From: Bacteroidota bacterium
GTDB taxonomy: Bacteria > Bacteroidota > Bacteroidia > Flavobacteriales > Schleiferiaceae
Direction: 5' to 3'
Assembly: GCA_003045865.1 (NCBI GenBank)
Contig: PZPB01000020.1
Location: 1 to 37,786 of the forward strand
DNA length: 37,786 nt
In this document: positions 1 through 7,663 of the stretch, one piece after another
How positions within the stretch are numbered: the stretch's first letter is position 1
How the letters are laid out: every line of letters starts with the position of its first letter
Position numbers and translations under genes: made by a program
The notes under the pieces: model-generated
What the model was told of the DNA's origin: nothing
Database searches by the model: none
What the model saw: only the letters and a program-made list of their open reading frames with translations

Positions 1-129
1 TTGTTTCCAATAATCCGAAAAAAAATAGCATCTCCTCCTTGGGCTGTGGCCCGCCACAGCTGCAGTTCGCAGACTTATTTTTTTCGTCTATTGAAAATCT
101 GATATCCAAATTTACTGCCGGATTCAGCT
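1..129 (-). repeat. Diverged, edge-truncated copy (R1) of the ACGTGA interspersed repeat
   Basis: Read on the minus strand, this stretch aligns by eye with the first half of the 261-bp element at 26597-26857. Shared blocks are CAGATTTTCAAT, AGTCTG, TGCAGCTGT and ATTGGAAA, in the same order and spacing. Its outer end near 117-129 resembles the terminal inverted repeat with several mismatches. The perfect hairpin at 43-60 (GCTGTGGC, CC, GCCACAGC) corresponds to GCTGTAGC, GG, GCTACAGC in the other copy, so both arms changed together. The copy runs off the left edge of the window. Confidence 0.7.
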
Positions 130-134
130 TTAAA

Positions 135-290
135 ACCTGAGTCCGACGTGAAATTAGGCATCAGACCTTTTTAATTCTCAGTTTACTGCTAAGGCACAAT
201 GGCAAGGGCAAATAAGTTGGAGAAAGAAGCGCAAGAAAGCTGTTTATCAAAAATAGATTTTGAGGCTATTGTTTCCGAATAGTATTCAGT
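135..290 (-). repeat. Second diverged copy (R2) of the ACGTGA repeat, adjoining R1
   Basis: Bases 135-172 match the terminal repeat of the 26.6 kb element read on the opposite strand: ACCTGAGTCCGAC against ACGTGAGTTCGAC, followed by AAATTAGGCATCAGACC against AAATTAGGCCTCAGACC. Beyond about 172 the similarity becomes patchy, so the right limit near 290 is a guess. R1 and R2 are separated by about five AT-rich bases, the size expected of a target duplication. I see no gene between 1 and 368; the rest is A/T-rich sequence. Confidence 0.55.
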
Positions 291-368
291 TTATGGTTTA
301 AACCGATTTGTAATTCTGCGCTTTAACTAGAGGAATTCGTTCTCTTACAATTATTCTCTCTTTAGGTG

Positions 369-399
369 TTTGTAGAACAAAACACTCTCCCTACCTTTG
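369..399 (+). promoter_or_regulatory. Bacteroidota-type promoter of the zapA operon
   Basis: TTTG at 369-372, a 19-base spacer and TACCTTTG at 392-399 match the Bacteroidota -33/-7 consensus (TTTG, about 19 bases, TAnnTTTG). Transcription would start near 405, a short leader before the ATG at 421. This decides the start of the first gene: a possible TTG start at 397 lies inside the -7 box. Confidence 0.75.
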
Positions 400-420
400 A
401 CCATTGGAGTAATAAGAGAA

Positions 421-711
421 ATGAGTCAGATTGACGCCAAAATAAGCAGCATCGAAAACTTAGCCAACCAGCTAATCACCGATCATTTGGTAGTTAAATC
501 AGAAAACCAAAAGTTAAAAGAGCATGTGGCCCTTTTAAAGCAAAGTTTAGACGAACAATCTCAATTGCTGCAAAAAACGCAAGCCGAATTGCAAAGGGTG
601 CGCTTAGCACGCGGTTTAGCTGGTAGCCCAGAGGAAGCCAACCAAGCCAAAGCAAAATTAGGCTCGCTTATGCGGGAAATTGATCGCTGCATAGCCTTGT
701 TAAACGAATAA
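421..711 (+). CDS. Small coiled-coil protein preceding zapA
   Basis: A 96-residue protein with no signal peptide or membrane segment. Residues about 5-65 are rich in heptad-spaced Leu/Ile with many Gln, Glu and Lys, a coiled coil, and the C-terminal third is another charged helix ending ALLNE. It lies 15 bp before zapA and shares its promoter at 369-399. A short coiled-coil gene directly before zapA is common in Bacteroidota, and from position and shape it may be a Z-ring-associated partner of ZapA in the manner of ZapB; that role is inference. The ATG at 421 is preferred because the upstream TTG at 397 overlaps the -7 box. No named family could be assigned from sequence alone. Confidence 0.8.
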   Translation: MSQIDAKISSIENLANQLITDHLVVKSENQKLKEHVALLKQSLDEQSQLLQKTQAELQRVRLARGLAGSPEEANQAKAKLGSLMREIDRCIALLNE

Positions 712-726
712 TCGCCATCTATTTAG

Positions 727-1017
727 ATGTCTGACTTACTTAAAATAAAAGTGAATTTAGCCGACCGGGTTTATCCTCTTACCATCCGTAGAGATGAAGA
801 AGAAAACATTCGTAAAGCTGCAAAAAGCATAGACGCTATCCTTCATAAATATGAAGATGGTTATGCCGTTAGAGATAAGCAAGACCTTTTGGCCATGTGC
901 GCCTTACAGCTTGCTTCTCGTTTAGAAAAAATTCATACCGACCATTTGGTAGATGGTGTAGAAGTAGGTCAGCAATTGGATAAACTGGCAATTAAACTAA
1001 AACAAGCTATCGACTAG
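727..1017 (+). CDS. zapA: Cell division protein ZapA
   Basis: A 96-residue ZapA-family protein. ZapA tetramers bundle FtsZ protofilaments at the cytoplasmic division ring. The N-terminal strand-turn-strand (KIKVNLADRVYPLTI, residues 6-20) and the helix beginning DEEENIRKAAKSID are the family hallmark, followed by a long C-terminal helix that forms the coiled-coil dimer. Length is typical. It is the second gene of the operon, 15 bp after the coiled-coil gene and followed by a structured RNA and rny. zapA also precedes the 6S RNA gene in gamma-proteobacteria, which supports the reading of the downstream RNA. Confidence 0.9.
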   Translation: MSDLLKIKVNLADRVYPLTIRRDEEENIRKAAKSIDAILHKYEDGYAVRDKQDLLAMCALQLASRLEKIHTDHLVDGVEVGQQLDKLAIKLKQAID

Positions 1018-1038
1018 CGAACGTTCTTTAATTATTTT

Positions 1039-1205
1039 CCCGCATCCTATTCCTGTATTTGCTAAACTCAACATTAACTTTATAGGAGTTTAGCTCAGGT
1101 TTTCTAGGTCATGCCTCCACGCAGAGGAAGACCGAAATTGCCTGGTAAGCTCCGATCCTGTCTGAACGGAGTTTAGACGAAACACGGAGAGGGTGCGGGT
1201 TTTTT
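1039..1205 (+). ncRNA. Structured RNA between zapA and rny, probably 6S-like
   Basis: About 165 nt closed by a 9-bp stem (1039-1047 with 1191-1199, one G-U) followed by a T-run at 1200-1205, so its 3' end also works as a terminator. Inside are a perfect 9-bp hairpin (1061-1069 with 1086-1094), an irregular hairpin (CAGG 1096-1099 with CCTG 1141-1144, GGTC 1107-1110 with GACC 1130-1133, CCTC 1114-1117 with GAGG 1124-1127) and a 5-bp hairpin (1150-1154 with 1167-1171). The position after zapA and the long closed-rod shape point to 6S RNA, which binds housekeeping RNA polymerase; Bacteroidota have their own 6S families. Identity is inference; the secondary structure is seen in the sequence. It could instead be a processed leader of rny. 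Confidence 0.6.
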
Positions 1206-1223
1206 ATGACCAAAAATTAATAA

Positions 1224-2762
1224 ATGGAAACACTAACAATTATTATGGGTATTGGTGGACTAGTGATAGGCTTTGTAATAGCCTATGTACTAAACCAAAC
1301 CGCCCTAAAAAACAAGAGCGCTAAGATTTTAGAAGAAGCTCAAAAAGAAGCTGAGGGTATTAAGAAAGAGAAAATCCTACAAGCCAAAGAAAAGTTCTTA
1401 GAACTAAAAGCGGAACACGAAAAGGTAATTAGCAAAAGAGAGCAAAAGCTTACGGAGCGCTATAACACCACTAAAGAACGTGAAGCACGTGCTAAAGAAC
1501 ATGCCGAAAATAACAAGCGTGACTTTAAAGAAAACCAAAAGGTAAAAGAAGAGTTAACGCTAAAAGTTGACGCGAACGACCGTCGTGCTTTAGAATTAGA
1601 AAAGATGCACCGCAAGCAGGTGGAGCAATTAGAAGTGATTTCTGGCCTAAGCCCTGAAGAAGCGAAAAATCAAATGCTGGAGGCTCTTAAAGAAGAAGCC
1701 CGCACCAGCGCCGCCGCTTTCATCCAAACTACTATGGAAGAGGCACAACTTTCTGCCGCCAAAGAAGCACGTAAAATTGTAATCCAAAGCATTCAGCGCG
1801 TTGCCACCGAGCAATCGGTAGAAAACAGCGTATCGGTATTTAATATTGAAAACGACGATGTAAAAGGTCGTATCATCGGAAGAGAAGGACGTAATATTCG
1901 TGCTATAGAAGCGGCTACCGGGGTAGAAATCGTAGTAGACGATACGCCCGAGGCAATTATCTTAAGCTGTTTTGACCCCGTTCGTCGTGAAATCGCTCGC
2001 CTATCCCTACACAAACTTGTATCGGATGGTAGAATTCACCCCGCCCGTATCGAAGAGGTTTGTGCGAAAACCAAAAAACAAATCGAAGAGGAAATCTTTG
2101 AAGTGGGTAAACGTACCACCATTGACCTCGGTGTTCACGGCTTACATCCCGAATTAGTGCGGATGGTAGGTAGAATGAAATACCGTTCTTCTTATGGTCA
2201 AAACCTATTGCAGCACAGCCGCGAGGTAGCCAACCTTTGTGGAATTATGGCCGCGGAGTTAGGACTCAATCCTAAAATCGCCAAGCGTGCTGGTCTTTTA
2301 CACGATATTGGTAAAGTTCCTTCCGAAGAAAGTGAACTACCACACGCCATCTTAGGAATGAAAATGGCGGAGAAATACGGCGAAAAACCTGAGGTATGTA
2401 ATGCCATCGGCGCTCACCACGACGAAATTGAAATGAATAGCTTGATCTCACCCATCATTCAGGTTTGTGATGGTATTTCTGGTGCGCGTCCTGGTGCTCG
2501 TCGTCAAATTGCCGAAAGCTACATGCAGCGTTTAAAAGACCTCGAACAATTAGCCGTTGCTCAGAAAGGGGTAACGCAAGCTTATGCCGTTCAAGCAGGT
2601 AGAGAACTGCGCGTTATAGTGGATTGCGAACAAGTTACTGATGCCGATGCTGCAAAAATCAGCTTCGACATCTCCCAGAAGATACAAAATGAAATGACCT
2701 ATCCAGGTCAGGTTAAAATTACCGTTATCCGCGAAACTCGCGCGGTTAATGTGGCGCGCTAA
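1224..2762 (+). CDS. rny: Ribonuclease Y
   Basis: A 512-residue membrane-anchored endoribonuclease that starts mRNA decay. In order: one N-terminal membrane segment (residues about 4-25, glycine rich), a long charged coiled coil (about 30-145), a KH RNA-binding domain with the [12 protein letters not shown] loop at about 213-224, and an HD phosphohydrolase domain with LLHDIGK at about 357-363 and a further HHDE motif downstream. The length is normal for the family. It begins 18 bp after the T-run of the 6S-like RNA, so it may be read through from the zapA promoter or expressed separately. Its last 17 bp overlap the end of the convergent nucleoside phosphorylase gene. Confidence 0.95.
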   Translation: METLTIIMGIGGLVIGFVIAYVLNQTALKNKSAKILEEAQKEAEGIKKEKILQAKEKFLELKAEHEKVISKREQKLTERYNTTKEREARAKEHAENNKRDFKENQKVKEELTLKVDANDRRALELEKMHRKQVEQLEVISGLSPEEAKNQMLEALKEEARTSAAAFIQTTMEEAQLSAAKEARKIVIQSIQRVATEQSVENSVSVFNIENDDVKGRIIGREGRNIRAIEAATGVEIVVDDTPEAIILSCFDPVRREIARLSLHKLVSDGRIHPARIEEVCAKTKKQIEEEIFEVGKRTTIDLGVHGLHPELVRMVGRMKYRSSYGQNLLQHSREVANLCGIMAAELGLNPKIAKRAGLLHDIGKVPSEESELPHAILGMKMAEKYGEKPEVCNAIGAHHDEIEMNSLISPIIQVCDGISGARPGARRQIAESYMQRLKDLEQLAVAQKGVTQAYAVQAGRELRVIVDCEQVTDADAAKISFDISQKIQNEMTYPGQVKITVIRETRAVNVAR

Positions 2763-3588
2763 GTACCTCTAAGGCAGCTTTTATTAAGGCCTGAGTACTT
2801 TGCTCAGGCTTTGTGCTAAAAGTTCCTAAAAGACGGTTCGCCAAAATGGCAGAAAGCGAAATGCACTGCATATTTAGTAAAGAGCCCAAAGCATAAATTC
2901 CGGCCGTTTCCATCTCTAAGTTGGTAATTCGGCCGGTTTTTATTTGCATAGATGCCAAATCATTAAGAAAAGTTTTATTCTTAGTAGGACTTATCACGCT
3001 GCGCCCTTGCGGTCCGTAAAAACCATTAGCGGTAACTGTGGTGCCAACATTATCCGCAATGCTGCTAAAGCGCTTTAAAAGGCCTGCATCCGCTTCTGCT
3101 AGATAGGGTCGGGGGAAATCCTTTAGTCCTAAATCAGGGAAATCGAAAGTATTTTCATAGAAATACATTAAGCCATCAAAACCCAGCGCCGCATTTGAAA
3201 TTAAGATGCTATCCAATTCGATTTCCGGACGCAAAGCACCACTGGTTCCTAAGCGTATAATTTGCAAAGGCGGCAGCTCTAACGCGAAAGGAGTGCGGGA
3301 ATGTAAATCCCAAGCATAAGCCAATTGTAGCTCGTTCAAAACAATGTCTATATTATCGGTACCAATGCCGGTGGAAATAATAAGCAGGTCCTCCTGCCCT
3401 ATTCGTCCGGAAGCAATATGAAACTCACGATTTTGCTTGCGCCAAAATACTTGGTCGAGATGTTGAGCCACCGCTTCCACCCGATCGGGATCACCCACGG
3501 TAATTACTTTTTGAGGGACTTCACCGTTTTTTAATTTTAGGTGATAAATACTATTATCGGGATTGACAATTATTTCCGAGGCTTGCAT
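2746..3588 (-). CDS. Nucleoside phosphorylase (uridine phosphorylase-like)
   Basis: A 280-residue cytoplasmic enzyme of the PNP/UDP family, which splits nucleosides with phosphate to base and ribose-1-phosphate for salvage. Visible features are the N-terminal phosphate loop region VGDPDRV (about 32-38), the [10 protein letters not shown] strand-loop (about 110-119) and the family signature [12 protein letters not shown] near residue 227, where the Glu-Met-Glu contacts ribose. Uridine phosphorylase is the nearest match, but the base preference cannot be read from the sequence. It converges with rny and overlaps it by 17 bp. It is divergent from the universal stress gene with only 48 bp between, so the two probably share a regulatory region. 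Confidence 0.85.
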   Translation of the reverse strand: MQASEIIVNPDNSIYHLKLKNGEVPQKVITVGDPDRVEAVAQHLDQVFWRKQNREFHIASGRIGQEDLLIISTGIGTDNIDIVLNELQLAYAWDLHSRTPFALELPPLQIIRLGTSGALRPEIELDSILISNAALGFDGLMYFYENTFDFPDLGLKDFPRPYLAEADAGLLKRFSSIADNVGTTVTANGFYGPQGRSVISPTKNKTFLNDLASMQIKTGRITNLEMETAGIYALGSLLNMQCISLSAILANRLLGTFSTKPEQSTQALIKAALEVLSAPH

Positions 3589-3609
3589 GCTTATTTTGGG
3601 TATTAAACT

Positions 3610-3617
3610 TAAATTTG
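3610..3617 (+). promoter_or_regulatory. -7 box of the universal stress gene
   Basis: TAAATTTG fits the TAnnTTTG consensus and lies 19 bases before the ATG at 3637. No convincing -33 TTTG is present at the expected distance, so the call rests on the -7 box and position only. Confidence 0.5.
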
Positions 3618-3636
3618 GGCCAAAGAAAATTAATAT

Positions 3637-4518
3637 ATGTCTGACTCCTTTAAAATTTTAGTGCCAATTGGTTTTTCGGAACAATCACTCAATGCACTAA
3701 ACCAGGCTTTGATCTTCGCAAAAGCCTCTGAAAACGCGCAGTTCACCATACTTTCGGTTATTGAAGACTCTAGAGCATTTGCCAAATTATTTGACTCTAA
3801 AAATTCCGACGACCTGCGTCAGAAGGTAACCGAAGAGATTAAAAAGATTGCAGAAGAGTTCTCCATAAAATCTGGTTTCACCGTAAATACAATGATTGCC
3901 GAAGGAGTCGTTTATGAAGAAATTGCTCGTGTAAGTACCTTAATAAACGCGGACTTGGTAATAATGGGAACGAATGGCAAGCCTCAAAACTTGCGAAAAC
4001 GTTTTATTGGCAGTAATGCTTACCGCACTGCTACCTTGGTTAAACCTCCCGTTGTTACCATTAAAGGAGTTCGTAATATTGAGAAGATTGAAACTATTAT
4101 TTTCCCACTTCTTATGGATCGTCATAGTAAAGAGAAAGTGGGGCCAGCTTTGAAGTACGCCCGTATTTTTGGTTCTAAAATTTTAGTGGTAGGGGTTAAA
4201 GAAGATGAGTCAAAACTCAATATTCTGCGCGGTCACATTCACCAAGTAGAGAAATTTATTACCGATCATGGTGTCGTTTGCGAAACAACCTTAATTGAAA
4301 ATCCTAAGCGTAAAAGTGTGGTTCGTAATATCCTTAACCATGCTTACGAGGCGAAAGGTGATTTAGTAATAATTACCGAGGAAGACGGCCCTGGTAGTGA
4401 TCTTAGCGATTACCTTTTAGGAAATGAACTTCAAGAAGTTATCTACCACAGTGAAATTCCGGTAATGTCTATTACCCCACGTGCCGTTAAATACGATAGC
4501 ATGTGGGATTCTTTTTAA
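3637..4518 (+). CDS. Tandem universal stress protein (two UspA domains)
   Basis: A 293-residue cytoplasmic protein with two UspA folds. The first (residues 1-145) begins KILVPIGFSEQSLNALNQAL and contains ADLVIMGTNGK, the start of the ATP-binding glycine motif. The second (about 150-280) begins IIFPLLMDRHS and ends DLVIITEEDGPGSDLSDYLLG followed by IPVMSITP. In the first domain the usual G-2x-G-9x-G-[ST] motif is partly altered (GTNGKPQNLRKRFIGSNAY), and in the second it is weaker, so nucleotide binding is uncertain in both. It is monocistronic, with a -7 box upstream and a strong terminator at 4541-4570. The role in stress tolerance is family knowledge. Confidence 0.88.
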   Translation: MSDSFKILVPIGFSEQSLNALNQALIFAKASENAQFTILSVIEDSRAFAKLFDSKNSDDLRQKVTEEIKKIAEEFSIKSGFTVNTMIAEGVVYEEIARVSTLINADLVIMGTNGKPQNLRKRFIGSNAYRTATLVKPPVVTIKGVRNIEKIETIIFPLLMDRHSKEKVGPALKYARIFGSKILVVGVKEDESKLNILRGHIHQVEKFITDHGVVCETTLIENPKRKSVVRNILNHAYEAKGDLVIITEEDGPGSDLSDYLLGNELQEVIYHSEIPVMSITPRAVKYDSMWDSF

Positions 4519-4540
4519 AGAAAACCTCCTTTTAAAATAT

Positions 4541-4570
4541 AAAGCTCCGCATCCGCGGGGCTTTTTTTTT
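4541..4570 (+). terminator. Rho-independent terminator after the universal stress gene
   Basis: A 10-bp stem (4541-4550 with 4555-4564, one T-G pair), loop ATCC, then a run of T to 4570. Confidence 0.9.
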
Positions 4571-4628
4571 AGATCCCTCATTTGAACCTATTACCTTGAG
4601 TCGTGTTCTATTGGGGAATTAGAAGTAC

Positions 4629-5087
4629 ATGTATACCATAAAAGCGAAACAGTTTGTTGCCTTAAGTACGCAAGAGGCCTGGGATTTTTTTTCTCAACCG
4701 ATCAACCTCAAGCAGCTTACGCCTCCAGAAATGAATATGCGCATGATTGATGAGCAGCAACAAGAAATGTACGCCGGCATGGTTATCTCCTACAAGGTTG
4801 CCCCTTTATTGGGCATAGCTTTACCCTGGAGTTCGGAAATTACCCAAGTGACAAAAGGAGAGTATTTTATCGATAGCATGATCGAAGGGCCTTTTAAAAT
4901 TTGGCACCATCAGCACTTCTTTAAAGCGGTAGAAGGTGGCACCGAAATTATTGATATTGTAAATTATCAAGTGCCTTTTGGCCTTTTAGGTAAACTATTT
5001 CACCCCATAATTGTAAAAAGTAGAGTGGCGGGGATATTTACATACCGCAACCAACGAATCAAGGAAATTTTTAGTAGCAACAATTAA
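4629..5087 (+). CDS. SRPBCC (START-like) ligand-binding family protein
   Basis: A 152-residue protein with the SRPBCC helix-grip pattern: a first strand (YTIKAKQFVALS), the AWDFFSQPINLKQLTPPEMNM helix region, then alternating strands ending with FRNQ-like FTYRNQRIKEIF in the long C-terminal helix. Such proteins form a deep hydrophobic pocket; the ligand is unknown. It has no signal peptide. Gaps of one base link it to the DUF429 gene and then to the photolyase-like gene, so the four genes form one operon. Homologues of this subfamily often lie next to photolyase genes (family knowledge), which suggests a role in flavin or antenna handling or in the UV response; this is inference. Confidence 0.8.
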   Translation: MYTIKAKQFVALSTQEAWDFFSQPINLKQLTPPEMNMRMIDEQQQEMYAGMVISYKVAPLLGIALPWSSEITQVTKGEYFIDSMIEGPFKIWHHQHFFKAVEGGTEIIDIVNYQVPFGLLGKLFHPIIVKSRVAGIFTYRNQRIKEIFSSNN

Positions 5088-5088
5088 T

Positions 5089-5682
5089 ATGTCTGTAATT
5101 TTTGGCATAGACTACGGCAGTAAACTGTCAGGCAATACCGTTATTGCGATCTTTCAAGATAATCAGATCTTGTTTTTAGAAGCGGAAGCAAAGGTTGATG
5201 CCGATCAGTTTATTAAAAACGCCGTAGCTCATTTTAAGCCCAAGCGTATTTTTTTAGATGCCCCACTTTCTCTACCTGGAGTTTATAAAGGGCTAGCCGG
5301 TTTTTCTAATTATCATTTTCGCAAAGCCGATATCGAAACGAAAGCCATGTCGCCTATGTTTTTAGGTGGCTTAGCGGCACGTGCCATGGATTTAACCGCC
5401 CATTGCCAAAAAGCGGGTAGTGATGTTTTTGAGACCTATCCCAAAATGATGGCACAGCGATTCAACTTAGCCGACTTTGGTTATAAATCGAGTAAAAGTG
5501 CAATACGTGAATGTGCTTTGCGCCTCAAGTCTTGCATTAAAGAGCCCATTCATTTTAACCTATCCGACATTAAAACTTGGCATCATCTCGACGCCTTATT
5601 GGCCCTCATGAGCGCTATGTCTTATAGTTGTGGCGACTTTACTACTTATGGCGATTCAGGTGAAGGGCTAATTTACGTATAG
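5089..5682 (+). CDS. DUF429 predicted RNase H-fold protein
   Basis: A 197-residue cytoplasmic protein of the DUF429 family, predicted to be an RNase H-like nuclease. The N-terminal FGIDYGSKLSGNTVIAI strand pair carries the first conserved Asp (residue 8). RIFLDAPLSLP near residue 58 carries the second. FETYPKMMAQRF and KTWHHLDALLALMSA near the C-terminus supply the conserved E, H and D positions typical of the family. Its substrate is unknown. It starts one base after the SRPBCC gene and ends one base before the photolyase-like gene, so translation is probably coupled. Its placement with a photolyase-like gene hints at a nucleic-acid repair task, but nothing in the sequence proves it. Confidence 0.8.
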   Translation: MSVIFGIDYGSKLSGNTVIAIFQDNQILFLEAEAKVDADQFIKNAVAHFKPKRIFLDAPLSLPGVYKGLAGFSNYHFRKADIETKAMSPMFLGGLAARAMDLTAHCQKAGSDVFETYPKMMAQRFNLADFGYKSSKSAIRECALRLKSCIKEPIHFNLSDIKTWHHLDALLALMSAMSYSCGDFTTYGDSGEGLIYV

Positions 5683-5683
5683 C

Positions 5684-7198
5684 TTGAAAGAAGCCCTAAA
5701 TCTTATCTGGTTTAAACGTGACTTGCGCTGGCAAGATCATGCCCCTCTAAAGCTCGCTATTGCAGATGGGCTTCCGCTTTTAGGACTTTTCATTTTTGAA
5801 GATTTCAATTCGCAAGACCCCTCTTGGTCATTGCGCCATTGGCAAGCACAGTATCACTCGTTGGTAGATATGCAGGCAACTAACAAAGAAGCCTTTAACG
5901 GAATATTAGTCTTGGAAGGAGATAGCCATGAAATATTCTCAGAAATAGCCGAACATTGTGTAATAAAAGGAATTTACTCCTACCAAGAAACAGGCGAAGA
6001 CCTAAGTTATCAACGCGATAAAAAATTAACCAAACTCTTCACTGAAAAGGGCATTTTGTGGAAGGAATTGGAACAAAATGCGGTGCAAAGAGGAAGAAGA
6101 AATCGTGCTGCCTGGGACGAGAACTGGCGAAATTTTATGAGCCAAGATTTGGATAAGCCCAATTTACCTGCTTGGCAGTATTGCCGACCTTCTGTAAAAT
6201 CACATTTAAAAAGCAAATTTGGTATTAGTACGCTTCTGCAGAAGCGCCTAAAAAATTGGCCTACAAATTTTCAGAAGATTGGTGAAAGTGCCGCTCAGTT
6301 TAGGTTAGAAGATTACTTAACTCATAAGATTTACCGAAATTACGGGGCGCATATTGGCATGCCGCACGAAAGTCGCAGCAATTGCAGCCGACTATCGCCT
6401 TTCTTCGCTTGGGGCAATTTAAGTATCCGTCAGGTTTACCAAAGATCAATAAGGGAATTAGAAAATTCCCCCTTCCCTCGCGACTTGAGGGCATTTATAT
6501 CACGTTTACACTGGCATTCTCACTTCGTTCAGAAATTTGAAATGGAGGAAAGCATGGAGTTTGAAAATCTCAACCCTGCTTTTGATAGTTTGCAAAAGGA
6601 GACAAAACCCGCATTGGTGCAAGCTTGGCAAAATGGTCAAACCGGCTATCCCTTAATTGATGCTTGTATGCGCGCAGTGAAAGAAACGGGTTATTTAAAT
6701 TTCCGGATGCGTGCGGTTTTGGTAAGTTTTCTCTGTCATCAACTTTGGCAAAACTGGCAAGAGGGCGCCTCCTTTTTAGCCCAGCAATTCCTCGATTATA
6801 TTCCCGGAATACACTATCCACAATTTCAAATGCAAAGTGGTTGTACGGGTATCAATACGATACGCATCTATAATCCAGTAAAGCAATCGCTAGAAAAAGA
6901 CCCCGAGGCCAAATTCATAAGCGAATGGCTTCCTGAATTAAGAGAGCTTCCACTAGCCTTTAAGCATCAACCCTGGATGATGACCGCGATGGAGCAATCT
7001 TTTTATAATTTCGAACTGGGAAGAGATTATCCTCATCGTATCGTAGATATCTACGAAAGTGGTGCCTATGCCCGTGATGTTTTGTGGGCTTTTCGAAAAA
7101 GCGCTTGGGTACGAAATGAGAATCAGAAAATTTTAGTTAAACATACTACAGCGATTAGAGATCCGCAGCAGCGTAGTAAAAAAATAATGCAGCCTTAA
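5684..7198 (+). CDS. Photolyase/cryptochrome-family flavoprotein with an atypical FAD pocket
   Basis: A 504-residue member of the DNA photolyase/cryptochrome family. The N-terminal alpha/beta antenna domain starts LIWFKRDLRWQDHAPL (residues 7-22). The helical FAD-binding domain contains SRLSPFFAWGNLSIRQVY (about 235-252), TGYPLIDACMRAVKETGYLNFRMR (about 322-345) and IRIYNPVKQS (about 393-402). The segment normally reading NNGGWQWxAGTG, with the flavin-contacting Asn and one electron-transfer Trp, is instead IHYPQFQMQSGCTG (about 376-389). This fits a distinct clade rather than classical CPD photolyases; I cannot say whether it repairs DNA or signals. The start is TTG at 5684, one base after the DUF429 stop; there is no nearby in-frame ATG. 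Third gene of the operon. Confidence 0.85.
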   Translation: MKEALNLIWFKRDLRWQDHAPLKLAIADGLPLLGLFIFEDFNSQDPSWSLRHWQAQYHSLVDMQATNKEAFNGILVLEGDSHEIFSEIAEHCVIKGIYSYQETGEDLSYQRDKKLTKLFTEKGILWKELEQNAVQRGRRNRAAWDENWRNFMSQDLDKPNLPAWQYCRPSVKSHLKSKFGISTLLQKRLKNWPTNFQKIGESAAQFRLEDYLTHKIYRNYGAHIGMPHESRSNCSRLSPFFAWGNLSIRQVYQRSIRELENSPFPRDLRAFISRLHWHSHFVQKFEMEESMEFENLNPAFDSLQKETKPALVQAWQNGQTGYPLIDACMRAVKETGYLNFRMRAVLVSFLCHQLWQNWQEGASFLAQQFLDYIPGIHYPQFQMQSGCTGINTIRIYNPVKQSLEKDPEAKFISEWLPELRELPLAFKHQPWMMTAMEQSFYNFELGRDYPHRIVDIYESGAYARDVLWAFRKSAWVRNENQKILVKHTTAIRDPQQRSKKIMQP

Positions 7199-7199
7199 A

Positions 7200-7640
7200 A
7201 TGGAAAAAGACAAATTTAAAGACTTTGTTAACCCAATAGATAAAGACAAGATTACCGAAAATCCTTCTACTTTGCCTTATGCCCATACCGTTGGTGGTGC
7301 GGTTATTAGGCCCACAAAAGAAGGTGTAATTCGCAGTAGAGCACTTTCGGCGATGGAAGAGCAAACCGACATGCAGCTCTCACAAATTAAAGAGCAAATA
7401 GACCTTTTAGCCCGGCAGGCCAAGGAAATTCAGGATCGGAAAGAGTTGGCGGCACAAATTTACAGCGCCAAAATGGGATTTAAACCCGAAATAAATCACG
7501 TATATCATCTTTACCTAAATAAAGATGATGATTACGTTTTATCGATGATTGGCCCACAAGAATGGCAAAAGCCAAAATTCAAGGAATTTATTAATAGCGT
7601 AAAGTTACTTGCCGACCACACTTGGCAGATAATTAAGTAA
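7200..7640 (+). CDS. DUF2452 family protein
   Basis: A 146-residue soluble protein recognised as DUF2452 by NPSTLPYAHTVGGAVIRPTKEGVIRSRALSAMEEQT (residues about 21-56), a charged helix with repeated Gln (57-90) and the C-terminal block FKPEINHVYHLYLNKDDDYVLSMIGPQEW (about 98-126). No enzymatic function is known for the family. It begins one base after the photolyase-like gene and is the last gene of the four-gene operon. It converges with the response regulator gene, whose stop lies 24 bp away, and no clear terminator hairpin separates them. Confidence 0.8.
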   Translation: MEKDKFKDFVNPIDKDKITENPSTLPYAHTVGGAVIRPTKEGVIRSRALSAMEEQTDMQLSQIKEQIDLLARQAKEIQDRKELAAQIYSAKMGFKPEINHVYHLYLNKDDDYVLSMIGPQEWQKPKFKEFINSVKLLADHTWQIIK

Positions 7641-7663
7641 AGTACATTGATACGTATATTTTA

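Noticed and set aside
397-420. Upstream TTG start adding eight residues to the coiled-coil protein
   Set aside because: The TTG lies in the TACCTTTG promoter box; the ATG at 421 fits the transcript start.
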